Virus record (IMG/VR): IMGVR_UViG_3300050821_005779
Coordinates: 1 to 29,809 of that record
Length of the DNA: 29,809 nt
Source: a virus
Reading direction: 5' to 3' (one strand)
Numbering within the stretch: the first letter of the stretch is position 1; each line of letters opens with the position of its first letter. Below, piece after piece: positions 15,423 to 23,057 of this stretch. Position numbers and translations under genes: made by a program. Under the pieces are notes generated by a model. It was given only the letters and a program-made list of their open reading frames with translations, had not been told where the DNA came from and made no database searches.

Positions 15423-16421
15423 TCACTGTTTCCACTGAGCCACAACCCGTCTCACGGCCTCAATTGCCAACTCATGGGTCTGATGCTCGTTTCCGATAAA
15501 GAAGATACAGCATTTATTGCTATCGCGCCAACTCCGTGGCGCGTGTCCCGGCCAGATACCGACCGCGAACGTCATCCGGACCCCCAGCTCGGTGCAGGCC
15601 GTGGCGATCATCGCCTGCCACTCCTGCAGCACCAGCGGGGAAGGCAGGTCCATGGTCCCGCCGAGGTCTGACATCCGGAACCAGCTCCAGTGCCGGTCCC
15701 ACTGGGACAGGGTCGAGCCGAGCGTGCCGGCCTCGCTGCCCAGCGGGGCTGCCTCCCCGGCGTTGCCGCGCAGCCGCTCCCGGGCCTCCTCCGGGGTCAG
15801 GCCGTCCTGCAGTCCCCACTCTTTGAGGACTTCGCCCTGGCTGGTCTCGGGCTCCCAGCCGTCGTTCTCGGCGTTGCGCCGGGACGCCTCCATGGACGCC
15901 TGGCGGCGCAGCACCTCCTGGACGTCACGGTCACCCATGAACAGCCCGCCCAGCGGCATCCGGTCATAGGCGCGCCGGATGATGGGGTTGAGCAGCTGCA
16001 TCAGGGCGTAGTGCAGCCGCTCGTCGGTCTGCTGCGGATCCAGAGTGAGGTAAGTCTCCCTGAGCTGCCTGTTTGTCGCTGCCCAGGGCACGCCCAGGCG
16101 CCGGTAGTAGCCGCATACGTCCCAGATGTAGGTGGGCGTGGGCTCCATCTCCTGGCAGCTCGACGCCACTTCGGGCCCGTCGCCTTCCATGGTCATCCGC
16201 CAGCCCGGGGGCGCCTCCCGCTCCCGTGCGTCCCAGGCGCGCCAGGACGGCGGCTCGTCCTCCTCCGGCGGCGGCAGGGCGGCATAGCCGAGCTGCATGG
16301 CCCGGAACTCCTCCGAGCTGGAATTGAGGATCCCGGTGTAGTGCCGGACGTAGCGCTCGCCCAGGGCCTCGTCCAGCCGGAGGTCGCCGTTTTCGTCCCG
16401 GAACGCGAACGGCTCAGTCAT
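15423..16421 (-). CDS. Protein with degenerate DnaJ-like domain
   Basis: Predicted 332 aa; the ATG at 16421 overlaps the previous stop by 8 nt. Residues about 102-155 follow the J-domain layout: CGYYRRLGVPWAATNRQLRE, then YLTLDPQQTD where HPD should be, then LLNPIIRRAYDRMPLGG matching the NEAY..L..P..R..YDR end. Lacking HPD, it should not stimulate a DnaK ATPase. J-like folds without HPD occur in phage replication proteins and adaptors. The C-terminal region (about 260-332) is compact, Trp-rich, with CCIFFIGNE. Next to the SSB-like and polymerase genes, a helicase-loading or scaffold role is conceivable (inference). Confidence 0.65.
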   Translation of the reverse strand: MTEPFAFRDENGDLRLDEALGERYVRHYTGILNSSSEEFRAMQLGYAALPPPEEDEPPSWRAWDAREREAPPGWRMTMEGDGPEVASSCQEMEPTPTYIWDVCGYYRRLGVPWAATNRQLRETYLTLDPQQTDERLHYALMQLLNPIIRRAYDRMPLGGLFMGDRDVQEVLRRQASMEASRRNAENDGWEPETSQGEVLKEWGLQDGLTPEEARERLRGNAGEAAPLGSEAGTLGSTLSQWDRHWSWFRMSDLGGTMDLPSPLVLQEWQAMIATACTELGVRMTFAVGIWPGHAPRSWRDSNKCCIFFIGNEHQTHELAIEAVRRVVAQWKQ

Positions 16422-16848
16422 CACCGGCCGCGGAGTCGGCCTGCTCGTTCTCCTGCTCCAGGGCCTGCTCCAGGCTCGCGTCGTCGGCCGCGGCCTCGCG
16501 GCTGATGGCGGCATGCTCGACGCCGGTCACGCCCTGGACGTCGGAGGTGCCGTGCTTGCGGATAGCCATTTGATCCCTTTCTTCTGAACGAGTTTCCTTG
16601 CTAATTGTACGATCCAGTGACGATTCTGCCGGCAATGATTCAATCCAGGCGAAACCGCACATTTCACATTTACTGCAGAAATGCCCGGCCATTCCGGATC
16701 GGGGCAGCACCCGCAGGCACGCCCACTGAGGGGCCCCGCCGAACACGACCAGCAGGGGCTCGGCGTGGAAGACGACGGCGGCGCCCTCGGTGCCGCAGAC
16801 CGGGCACGGGTGCGCCGGGTCGTAGGGCCGGACGGCAGGCTCGTTCAC
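16414..16848 (-). CDS. Zinc-ribbon protein with in-frame C-terminal segment (possible nested gene 16414-16569)
   Basis: A GTG at 16848 overlaps the preceding stop (GTGA) and gives 144 aa. CPVCG (about 13-17) and CSKCEMCGFAW (about 52-62) form a zinc ribbon. After it, codons for about 30 residues (16570-16660) are AT-rich and unlike their neighbours. Then comes MAIRKHGTSDV with its own AAAGGGA ribosome site 5 nt before ATG 16569, encoding a 51-aa acidic peptide in the same frame. Either one protein is made, or an upstream ribbon gene has an internal start yielding a separate 51-aa product. The low-GC junction looks like former intergenic DNA. Confidence 0.6.
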   Translation of the reverse strand: MNEPAVRPYDPAHPCPVCGTEGAAVVFHAEPLLVVFGGAPQWACLRVLPRSGMAGHFCSKCEMCGFAWIESLPAESSLDRTISKETRSEERDQMAIRKHGTSDVQGVTGVEHAAISREAAADDASLEQALEQENEQADSAAGDD

Positions 16849-17108
16849 CCGATGGGCCGGCCGGCCGGCACCCCGATGAAGTACTCGCGCGCCACGCGGT
16901 CGCACTCCTCGATCGCCTCGCTGTACTCGGACTGGGCCGCTGCGATCCGGGCCCGCCACTGGCGCAGGTCCGCGCACTCATCCGGGGTGCCGAGCGTGGC
17001 CAGGTGCGCGCAGTCCGGCGGGTTGCGGTGCACCTTGTCCAGCTGCCTCCAGGCTGCCTCCCGGCGCCGGCCCGCGGCCTTCACCGGGTCCTCGTCGTTA
17101 TGTTCCAT
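16845..17108 (-). CDS. Small helical hypothetical protein
   Basis: Predicted 87 aa from ATG 17108; upstream in-frame codons extend to 17261 but cover the operator region, so the shorter start is preferred. The ribosome site is weak (GGGG). Charged and helical, with two cysteines (CAHLATLGTPDEC) and a C-terminal GVPAGRPIG. First gene after the GTGCAC palindromes, hence possibly regulated by them. Function not recognised. Confidence 0.6.
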   Translation of the reverse strand: MEHNDEDPVKAAGRRREAAWRQLDKVHRNPPDCAHLATLGTPDECADLRQWRARIAAAQSEYSEAIEECDRVAREYFIGVPAGRPIG

Positions 17109-17160
17109 TTGCCCCAGTCCCTCCCCAGAGCGATCCGTTCGGGCCCGACGGCCCGGAAGA

Positions 17161-17176
17161 AGTGCACTTGTGCACT
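17161..17176. promoter_or_regulatory. GTGCAC palindrome, operator candidate 1
   Basis: AGTGCAC-TT-GTGCACT is a perfect 7+2+7 inverted repeat. It lies about 53 nt upstream of the 87-aa gene start and downstream of a -10-like TTTTATT on the minus strand, where a bound repressor would block elongation or initiation. Confidence 0.55.
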
Positions 17177-17224
17177 GCTCCCAGGCCAGCCGGGCAAAAC
17201 CGAATAAAAGTTCCGCACTTTGAT

Positions 17225-17241
17225 GTGCACTGGCAGTGCAC
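17225..17241. promoter_or_regulatory. GTGCAC palindrome, operator candidate 2
   Basis: GTGCACTG-G-CAGTGCAC is a perfect 8+1+8 palindrome, 64 bp from the first (start to start, about six helical turns). A TGCACTG half site follows at about 17257. Shared GTGCACT half sites make this a likely binding pair for one dimeric regulator, with the promoter between them. Confidence 0.55.
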
Positions 17242-17265
17242 TTCCGCGAACAAGATTGCACTGGA

Positions 17266-19764
17266 TCAGCTCCCTGGCAGTGGCAGATCGGGCATTTTGA
17301 CCTCCAGGCCGGGGAAGCCGGACCATCCGTTGCCGCGGTGGTGCTCGTGGTTTTTCTTGAGCCGGGTCGTCAGCGCCTTCTGGCCCATCACCGGGTGGCC
17401 TTCCCGCTTGGCCCAGGCGGCGAAGGCGTTCCAGATCTCCGCACTGGACCGGCCCACCGCGCCGTTGACCGGCTTCACGATGCTCAGGCACTCCTCGGCG
17501 AACTGGCCCACGATGTCCTCGTCCCGCTGGTACTCCTCGCGGGCCTGGTGGACCTCCTCCGGCGGGTTCAGGCCCTCCTCGCGCCAGGCCAGGGCCCCGC
17601 GGATGATCCAGGCCAGGATGCCGGCCGCTTCCTCGCGGATCAGCCGGTCCTGCAGGAAGCCGTCGCGCTCCTCCTCGGGGATGATGACTGGCCACCGGAT
17701 CAGGTGGATCCGGCGCCAGGTCGCGCTGTCGTCGGACAGCTTCGGCAGGTGGTTGGTGGTCAGGAAGAACTTGCCGACCGGGCGGAACTCGAAGAACTCG
17801 GCCCGCATGTACCGGGCCGCGATCGTGTCCCCGCCGGTCAGCTGCTTGAGCCGCTGCTCATCCAGGGCCTTGCCGGCCTTGGTCTCGCTCGCGGTCATGA
17901 ACCGGCGGCCGGCCATCCGGGCGATGTCGTTGGGGATCCGGCCTTCCACCGAGCTGGCCATCAGAGTCTCGACCGGCACCGTCTGGGAGTAGGACCCCAG
18001 GATGTGGTCGAGGACCCCCTGCCACACCGACTTGCCGTTGGCCCCCTTGCCGTGCAGCAGGAAAAACGCCTGCTCGCTGGTCAGCGCGGTTGCGGCGTAC
18101 CCGGCGACCCGCTGCAGGTAGGCCCGCATCTTCGGGTCCGGCTGGACCCGCGCCAGGAACGCCTCCCACTGCGGGGCCGGCTCGTCCAGGCCGTGGAACC
18201 GGGCCGCGGCCTGCAGCGTCATCCGCTGCTCAGGGCTGTGCGGCTCCAGCTCCCCGGTGGACAGGTTGACCACCCCGTTGGAGGCGTTCAGCAGCAGCGG
18301 CTCGGCGTCGAACGTGGACTGGGACATCCGCATGCTGGTCAGGCCGGCCGCCAGGTTGGCGGCGGCCGAGACGGCCTTCTGGGTCTGCTGCTTGCCCACC
18401 CACGCGATGAACTCGTCCCGGGGCGAGGGCATCTCCTCGCCCTTGTCGCCCTGGGTCCGGGTGTCGTCGTAGCTCAGGGCCTCGGTCTCCGGCAGGCGCC
18501 GGATCATCATCTGGGCCATCCACAGGCCCGTTTCCTTGACGTCGGTGACCCATACCCCGCCCCCGTAGGTCATCCAGGTCTTGCGCTCGGGGCACCACCG
18601 CAGCTGGTCGCCGTAGTGGTCGAGCATCCGGTCGGCCAGACCGAACTCGGTCCGCGGCCGGATCGCCCACTCGCCCTCCATAGCGTTCCACTGGACGACA
18701 CGGGGGTTTTCCACGCCCTTGCGCCAGCCGGACAGGAACGTGCCGCGGATCTCGCCCATGCCGAGCCCGGCCGCGCTGGCCGCCTCCGACAGGGCCGTCC
18801 AGGCGTCCTCCTCGCTCAGCAGCCCGTTGCCGCCCAGCGTGCCCAGGGAAAAAGCACACTGGTTCAGCGTGTCGTTGCGGGTGCCGGCCTCGGCCTCCCG
18901 CATCCGCTGGGTCTCGGCCTTGAGCGCGGCCTCGACGTACTTGCGGGACGCCCCGTTGGGGGCCGCCTCGGTGGTGCCGGAGACCGACGCGCCCAGCTGG
19001 TCACGGTCGTAAGAGCGGATCAGGTCCAGCAGCCATCCCGGTGCGTCCACCGGGGCGATGTCGTGGGCCGCATTCAGCTCGTAGGCGCCCTTGGCCCCCA
19101 TCGACGGCGGCGCGACCACGAAGCCGTGCTCGCCGCGGATGTCCAGGCCCGCCCCCAGCACCTTGCGCGCGCTGTTGCGGACCTCGAAGCCGGGGTGCCG
19201 CCAGAAGTAGTGCGTGCCGCCGGAGCCAGTCGAGTGGACCCGGGTGGCCGGCAGCGCGCCGTGGCGGCGCTCGTACTGGCCGATCGTCTGGTTGCCGCCC
19301 GCGTAGGTGTCCTCGTCCAGGACCCAGATGCCGGAGTCCCGGCCGGTGACGATGCCGATGTTGGCCTCGGGCCACCACTCGGTGGCGATGTCCCCGGGCG
19401 GCGGCTCCGGCCGCCACCAGTGGGCCACGGTCATCGGATCGCAGCTGGAAACGTTCGGCCAGTCGTCGTGCACCGGGTGCTTACCCGGGTTCGGGCACTC
19501 CTCGCCCCGGATGCAGGAGCAGAAGCCTTCCTCGTTGATCCAGCGGACCGGGATGACCCGCCAGCCGTGGGCGGCGTACCCGAGCGCGGCGTCGCACAGC
19601 TCGTGCCGGCGGGCGTCGCCGATTTCGTCCAGCACGCGGGTAATGCTCGGCAGCTGTTGTGCGTGAAACGCGCCGTCCGTATTCTGTTCATTGACGCTGG
19701 CGGCGTTGTTATCTGGCTGAGCCCCCGCACTGCCCGGTGCGGGGGTCTCGTCGTTTTCAGGCAT
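17266..19764 (-). CDS. Bifunctional primase-polymerase / SF3 (D5-type) helicase
   Basis: Predicted 832 aa. The N-terminal AEP prim-pol domain shows WVLDED (D150/D152, metal binding), STGSGGTHYFW (H185) and GLDIRGEHG (D208), preceded by a Cys/His cluster, CSCIRGEECPNPGKHP (C82, C84, C90, H96), that may bind zinc. A D5-N-like middle leads to the SF3 helicase: Walker A GKGANGKS (about 570-577), Walker B/sensor region with FMTASETKAGK, LKQLTGGD, and FFLTTNHLP with the sensor Asn, then WRRIHLIRWP. The C-terminal 150 residues carry a winged-helix-like end. The protein primes and unwinds at the phage origin. Length and order are typical of phage and plasmid prim-pol helicases. Confidence 0.9.
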   Translation of the reverse strand: MPENDETPAPGSAGAQPDNNAASVNEQNTDGAFHAQQLPSITRVLDEIGDARRHELCDAALGYAAHGWRVIPVRWINEEGFCSCIRGEECPNPGKHPVHDDWPNVSSCDPMTVAHWWRPEPPPGDIATEWWPEANIGIVTGRDSGIWVLDEDTYAGGNQTIGQYERRHGALPATRVHSTGSGGTHYFWRHPGFEVRNSARKVLGAGLDIRGEHGFVVAPPSMGAKGAYELNAAHDIAPVDAPGWLLDLIRSYDRDQLGASVSGTTEAAPNGASRKYVEAALKAETQRMREAEAGTRNDTLNQCAFSLGTLGGNGLLSEEDAWTALSEAASAAGLGMGEIRGTFLSGWRKGVENPRVVQWNAMEGEWAIRPRTEFGLADRMLDHYGDQLRWCPERKTWMTYGGGVWVTDVKETGLWMAQMMIRRLPETEALSYDDTRTQGDKGEEMPSPRDEFIAWVGKQQTQKAVSAAANLAAGLTSMRMSQSTFDAEPLLLNASNGVVNLSTGELEPHSPEQRMTLQAAARFHGLDEPAPQWEAFLARVQPDPKMRAYLQRVAGYAATALTSEQAFFLLHGKGANGKSVWQGVLDHILGSYSQTVPVETLMASSVEGRIPNDIARMAGRRFMTASETKAGKALDEQRLKQLTGGDTIAARYMRAEFFEFRPVGKFFLTTNHLPKLSDDSATWRRIHLIRWPVIIPEEERDGFLQDRLIREEAAGILAWIIRGALAWREEGLNPPEEVHQAREEYQRDEDIVGQFAEECLSIVKPVNGAVGRSSAEIWNAFAAWAKREGHPVMGQKALTTRLKKNHEHHRGNGWSGFPGLEVKMPDLPLPGS

Positions 19765-19787
19765 GGTGGATGGTGCCCCCGATCCGG

Positions 19788-20114
19788 TTAGTGGTCTCCC
19801 TGGATGTCTCGGGCTTCCGCCAGCAGCGGGAGCGAGAAGAACTCGTCATGGCTGGCCTGGAAGCGCAGCACCGTGACCGGAGCACCCTTCCAGAATCCAG
19901 CGTGAGTGCCGAAAATGCGGTCGGCGATAATCCGGCCGTCGGGACCGAAACGCTCCCAGAATCCGGACAGGATCTGGTCCTGATTCCAGACGGGAAGCTG
20001 CGGTCCATGCAGCCGGGCAATTTCGGAGAGAATGTGCGCGGTGAGCCATTCCTGGGTGATCTCGGGAATGGTCCGGGCGGCGCTCTCAGGCGCAAGAAGG
20101 GTCGGCGAAGACAC
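19788..20114 (-). CDS. Hypothetical protein before primase-helicase
   Basis: Predicted 108 aa. The GTG at 20114 is chosen because GGAAGGTGG lies 6 nt upstream; the frame extends to 20156. The product is soluble and mixed alpha/beta (WLTAHILSEIARLHG, then RIFGTHAGFW, then VTVLRFQASHDEFF). No family recognised. It ends 23 nt before the primase-helicase start, so is probably co-transcribed. Confidence 0.6.
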   Translation of the reverse strand: MSSPTLLAPESAARTIPEITQEWLTAHILSEIARLHGPQLPVWNQDQILSGFWERFGPDGRIIADRIFGTHAGFWKGAPVTVLRFQASHDEFFSLPLLAEARDIQGDH

Positions 20115-20233
20115 GGACGGCCACCTTCCGGTTGAGGATCGGAACGGACGTTGCACCCCGCGGTCCGGCGGGGTGATGCAGCTCGCAGGCCGAGGCTAAG
20201 ACTGCCCGGGGCCTGGGTCAAGCTGCGTTTCAG

Positions 20234-21145
20234 CTACCAGAGCACTCCTCTCGACAGCCGCGCGCTGATCCTGGCGAATCCGTACCTATCCAGAAAGTCC
20301 TGAATGTTCCGGCCAGCTGCGGCCGGATCCCACCGGGCCGTTTCGCCCAGCCGGAAGTGGTCCGTTCCCGTCTCGTTCTCCGGGTAGCGCGGCGGCGTTC
20401 TCAGCTCAGAGACGTCCCGCCAGCGTACTACCAGATCCCGGTCTTTAGGGTCAGGGAGGACACTTCCGGGCAAAGGCCATTTGCCCGACGCTTCGGTAAT
20501 GATCCGGGCAGCCGTTTTCGGTCCAATCCCAGGCAGACCCGGGATTCCGTCACTTGCGTCCCCGGCCAGCGCGCGGACCCGGGGAAGCAGGCTGGGCTCG
20601 ACGCCCCAGGCGATCTCCACGTCCGCTCCGGTGGTCACTTCATCGCCCACCAGGGGAACGAGCACGGGGCCCGTCCAGTTCGCTCCCAGGAGCTGGAGCA
20701 TGTCCTGATCGTCGGAGACGAGCACCACCTGGGCGCCCGGGTGCTGGGTGAGCGCGGCCCGGCAGACCGCGGCCATGATGTCGTCGGCCTCGAAGCCGGG
20801 CACCATGATCTGGCGCAGGCCGGCCGAGGCACAGAACTCGTACTGCCGGGTCTGCTCGACCGGGTGGTCGTGCTGGTCAGGACGGGCCGCCTTGTAGCCG
20901 GGCCAGATCTCCTGGCGCCAGGCGCGCGACCGCGGCCCGTCCCAGCACATCACCACGTGCGTGGGCTGCAGCTGGCGCAGCCGCTTGGCCAGGGCGTTGA
21001 TGAACATCATCAGGGAGGCCGTCGGCGTCCCGGCGTAGCTCAGCTCGACGCCCTGGGAGGACCGCAGCGTGCGGACCAGGAGCCCGGTGGCGTCTACCGC
21101 CGCCAGGACGTCCTCGTGGCGCTCAGGGCCGCCCTGGGCCGTCAC
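20234..21145 (-). CDS. 5'-3' exonuclease / flap endonuclease (T5 FEN / Pol I N-domain family)
   Basis: Predicted 303 aa, GTG start overlapping the previous stop (GTGA). The family motifs are in order: VDATGLL (N-terminal Asp), MCWDGPRSRAWRQEIWPGYKAAR (the arch with RR..YKA, residues about 68-90), FEADDIMAA (paired Asp), LVSDDQDMLQLL (metal-binding Asp cluster), and the H3TH segment SDGIPGLPGIGPKTAARII. Removes RNA primers or processes flaps, complementing the C-family polymerase, which lacks this activity. Confidence 0.88.
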   Translation of the reverse strand: MTAQGGPERHEDVLAAVDATGLLVRTLRSSQGVELSYAGTPTASLMMFINALAKRLRQLQPTHVVMCWDGPRSRAWRQEIWPGYKAARPDQHDHPVEQTRQYEFCASAGLRQIMVPGFEADDIMAAVCRAALTQHPGAQVVLVSDDQDMLQLLGANWTGPVLVPLVGDEVTTGADVEIAWGVEPSLLPRVRALAGDASDGIPGLPGIGPKTAARIITEASGKWPLPGSVLPDPKDRDLVVRWRDVSELRTPPRYPENETGTDHFRLGETARWDPAAAGRNIQDFLDRYGFARISARLSRGVLW

Positions 21146-21558
21146 AAGCCTGCCCTGGCGGCCTTGGACTGCCGTTCGTCCTCCAGGAGGCCGTACAGGT
21201 CCGCCTGGGCCTTCACGACCTTGAGGATCAGGGCCAGGCGCTTGCCGTCGATCCGGTGGAACCGGAACAGCGACCGGGCCATGACCTCGATGTCCGACAG
21301 CAGGAACTGCCGGGCGCTCTCGGGGTTGTCCGGGTCCTTGCGGCGGAAGACCATCGGGCTCCCGTCCTCGTGCACGAACCAGGTGTTGGGGTGCTCCTTG
21401 TCCGGGGTGAGCATGAGGCGGATCCAGCTGTTCGACATGGCGAAGAACACTCGCGCCACCTCGTGCACGGAATACGCCGGGATCTGGCCGCGGCCCCAGT
21501 CACGGCTCACGATTGTGGCTTCCGTGACGATGGGCGGCGGGGTCTCTGTCTGGGCCAT
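21142..21558 (-). CDS. MerR-like helix-turn-helix candidate
   Basis: Predicted 138 aa with a strong AGGAGGAAA ribosome site. Residues about 29-50, YSVHEVARVFFAMSNSWIRLM, match the MerR-type opening (Y-s-v-x-E-v-A ... s-x-x-W-I-R). FLLSDIEVMARSLFRFHRID resembles the wing and following helix, and a long C-terminal helix ends in a basic tail. It may bind DNA as a regulator or replication accessory; it is coupled to the exonuclease by GTGA. Confidence 0.55.
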   Translation of the reverse strand: MAQTETPPPIVTEATIVSRDWGRGQIPAYSVHEVARVFFAMSNSWIRLMLTPDKEHPNTWFVHEDGSPMVFRRKDPDNPESARQFLLSDIEVMARSLFRFHRIDGKRLALILKVVKAQADLYGLLEDERQSKAARAGL

Positions 21559-21587
21559 GCCGTCTTTCCTCCTGCGGATATGCGGAT

Positions 21588-21609
21588 GGCCCCGGGTTGC
21601 CCCGGGGCC
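21588..21609 (-). terminator. GC hairpin between genes, attenuator candidate
   Basis: GGCCCCGGG (21588-21596) and CCCGGGGCC (21601-21609) make a 9-bp stem with a 4-nt loop just after the gene ending at 21633. No U-run follows, so partial termination or mRNA protection is more likely than a full stop. Confidence 0.45.
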
Positions 21610-21632
21610 GGCCGCTGGTTGTGTGGTTGGGC

Positions 21633-22409
21633 TTACTTCGAGCTGGCCGCGCGGGCCGGCTTCTTGGGCGGGTAGAGCGACGCCGACGGCGCGCCCTTCT
21701 TGGTGATGCTGGCCAGGATCTGCAGGAACCGGCCAGGGTTCTTGCGGATGGCCACGGCCATCTTGTCCTTGTCCAGGACCCGGGTGGTCCGGGTCATGGC
21801 GTTGAACTCGGCCTGGGTGATGGCGCCGGACAGGACCAGCTTGGCCAGAATCTTGGCGTCCACCGTGGACGAGCCCTTGACGTACCGCTGCTGCCAGGCG
21901 TCCTCGTAGCCGGGGACCGTGACGTTGTGCGGGTCCCCAGGACCAGCCAGCAGCCAGTGGCCAGCCGCCTTGCCCTCGGCGATCCGGGTCTTGCCCTCGG
22001 TCTTGCCCAGGCGCTCGGCCTCGACATCCATGTGGACCCGGGCGTACTCGGCGATCTGCTCGCGCCGCTTGCTCAGCAGATCGGTCAGCGCGTCGATCAC
22101 GTTGATCTCGTCCGACAGGCCGGTCAGCTCACTGGGCTCCAGCTCGCGCCGGGTCTCCGGGCTGACCTTGGCGAACACCGACGGCAGCTGGCGCATCCGC
22201 GCCTTCACCGCGTCGGTGATGCTGAGCTTGGCCGGGACGTCCGGGAACCTGGCGTCCCGGTCCATCGCGCGGTCCGGCTCGACCAGGAGGTCAAGCAGCT
22301 TGTCCACGGTGAAATCGCCGTTGCCGGCGATCTCCGCGATCAGGCCCGGGGCTACCTGCACCAGCTCGTCGGCGGTTGCAGTGCCCGAGGTCTCGGTCGT
22401 GGCGGTCAT
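21633..22409 (-). CDS. Hypothetical phage protein, 258 aa
   Basis: Preceded by AAGGAGA at 7 nt. Helical, charged protein with an N-terminal Thr-rich tail, a DLLSKRREQIAEYARVHMDVEAERLGK helix region (residues about 112-138), a HWLLAGPGDPHNVTVPGYE segment and a Lys-rich C-terminus (PPKKPARAASSK). No cysteines and no catalytic motif. It is the first gene behind element copy 3 and begins the run leading to the replication genes; it may be an abundant DNA-associated protein (inference). Family not recognised. Confidence 0.75.
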   Translation of the reverse strand: MTATTETSGTATADELVQVAPGLIAEIAGNGDFTVDKLLDLLVEPDRAMDRDARFPDVPAKLSITDAVKARMRQLPSVFAKVSPETRRELEPSELTGLSDEINVIDALTDLLSKRREQIAEYARVHMDVEAERLGKTEGKTRIAEGKAAGHWLLAGPGDPHNVTVPGYEDAWQQRYVKGSSTVDAKILAKLVLSGAITQAEFNAMTRTTRVLDKDKMAVAIRKNPGRFLQILASITKKGAPSASLYPPKKPARAASSK

Positions 22410-22448
22410 CTGGTCTCCTTCGGTTGTCGGTGATGACCTGACACCGAA

Positions 22449-22477
22449 AGATTAGCAAGAAAAGCTGTAGACCGCAA
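22449..22477 (-). promoter_or_regulatory. Promoter with 18-bp element, copy 3
   Basis: On the minus strand: -35 TTGCGG (22477-22472), 17-bp spacer, -10 TAATCT (22454-22449). The spacer and -10 contain the exact 18-bp core TACAGCTTTTCTTGCTAA (22469-22452). Drives the gene starting at 22409, with a roughly 30-nt leader. Confidence 0.7.
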
Positions 22478-22497
22478 CCCCGCCCGGAACCGGCGCG

Positions 22498-22953
22498 TCA
22501 GCTGGCGGCGGCGACCGCGGCCAGCCAGAGCATGGCGAGGTGGAACGCCTGGTCCATCGAGTGGGCCCCGGTGCCCAGCACCTGGTTGTCGTCCTTGCCC
22601 GGCCGCGGGGATCCCAGCTCCCAGAATCCGCGGTGGCCGGTGGCGACGGCCAGGCGGGCCAGTCCGCGCGGCGGGTCGAGCTGGCGCCGGTCGGCCCAGT
22701 AGTGGCTGGCGGCGTCCAGGGCGAGGGCCACCCCGGCGCGCCGCCAGGCCAGGCGCCGACCGGACACGGCCAGGAGGCTCAGGGAGACCGCCTTGGCGGC
22801 CGTGAGGCTGGCGACGTGGGCGGCGCAGGCCCGGCGGCCCTGGGCGCCTTCCAGGCCCTTCTCGCGGGCCTGCTGGTCGGTCTGCAGCCAGTAGTCGCCC
22901 ACCTGGTGGCCGGCGAACAGGGCGGTGAAGATCTCGGCGCTGGTGGCGTACAT
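22498..22953 (-). CDS. DUF3307-like integral membrane protein
   Basis: Predicted 151 aa with ATG 22953. The pattern fits DUF3307: FTALFAGHQVGDYWLQTD at the start (the H..GD..LQTD signature), a middle LALDAASHYWADRR, and a final HSMDQAFHLAMLWLA with DQ..H. Several hydrophobic segments make it a membrane protein; the family's biochemical role is unknown. Its Shine-Dalgarno AGGGAG, 5 nt before the ATG, lies inside a 17-bp hairpin stem (see 22958-23005). An in-frame upstream ATG inside that hairpin could add 13 residues. Confidence 0.72.
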   Translation of the reverse strand: MYATSAEIFTALFAGHQVGDYWLQTDQQAREKGLEGAQGRRACAAHVASLTAAKAVSLSLLAVSGRRLAWRRAGVALALDAASHYWADRRQLDPPRGLARLAVATGHRGFWELGSPRPGKDDNQVLGTGAHSMDQAFHLAMLWLAAVAAAS

Positions 22954-22957
22954 GGGT

Positions 22958-23005
22958 GCTCCCTGGTGCGATGGGGCTTTCTTGCCATCCATCGCACCAG
23001 GGAGC
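22958..23005 (-). promoter_or_regulatory. Perfect 17-bp hairpin masking the ribosome site of the DUF3307-like gene
   Basis: Arms 22958-22974 and 22989-23005 are exact reverse complements (17 bp) with a 14-nt loop that itself can pair GGC/GCC. In the minus-strand mRNA the second arm contains AGGGAG, the only ribosome site for the ATG at 22953. No U-run follows, so it is not a standard terminator. It fits a translation switch. Confidence 0.7.
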
Positions 23006-23057
23006 AGCTGATATGAATCCGTCAAATGACGGGTTCTGGGTGTCTCATCTGAGACGG

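Noticed and set aside
17236-19791. An 851-codon plus-strand open frame opposite the primase-helicase.
   Set aside because: Antisense shadow; all conserved AEP and SF3 motifs lie on the minus strand.
22958-23005. Interpretation of the 17-bp inverted repeat as insertion-sequence ends or a terminator.
   Set aside because: The 14-nt loop leaves no room for an element, no target duplication is seen and no U-run follows; the overlap with the ribosome site is a better explanation.
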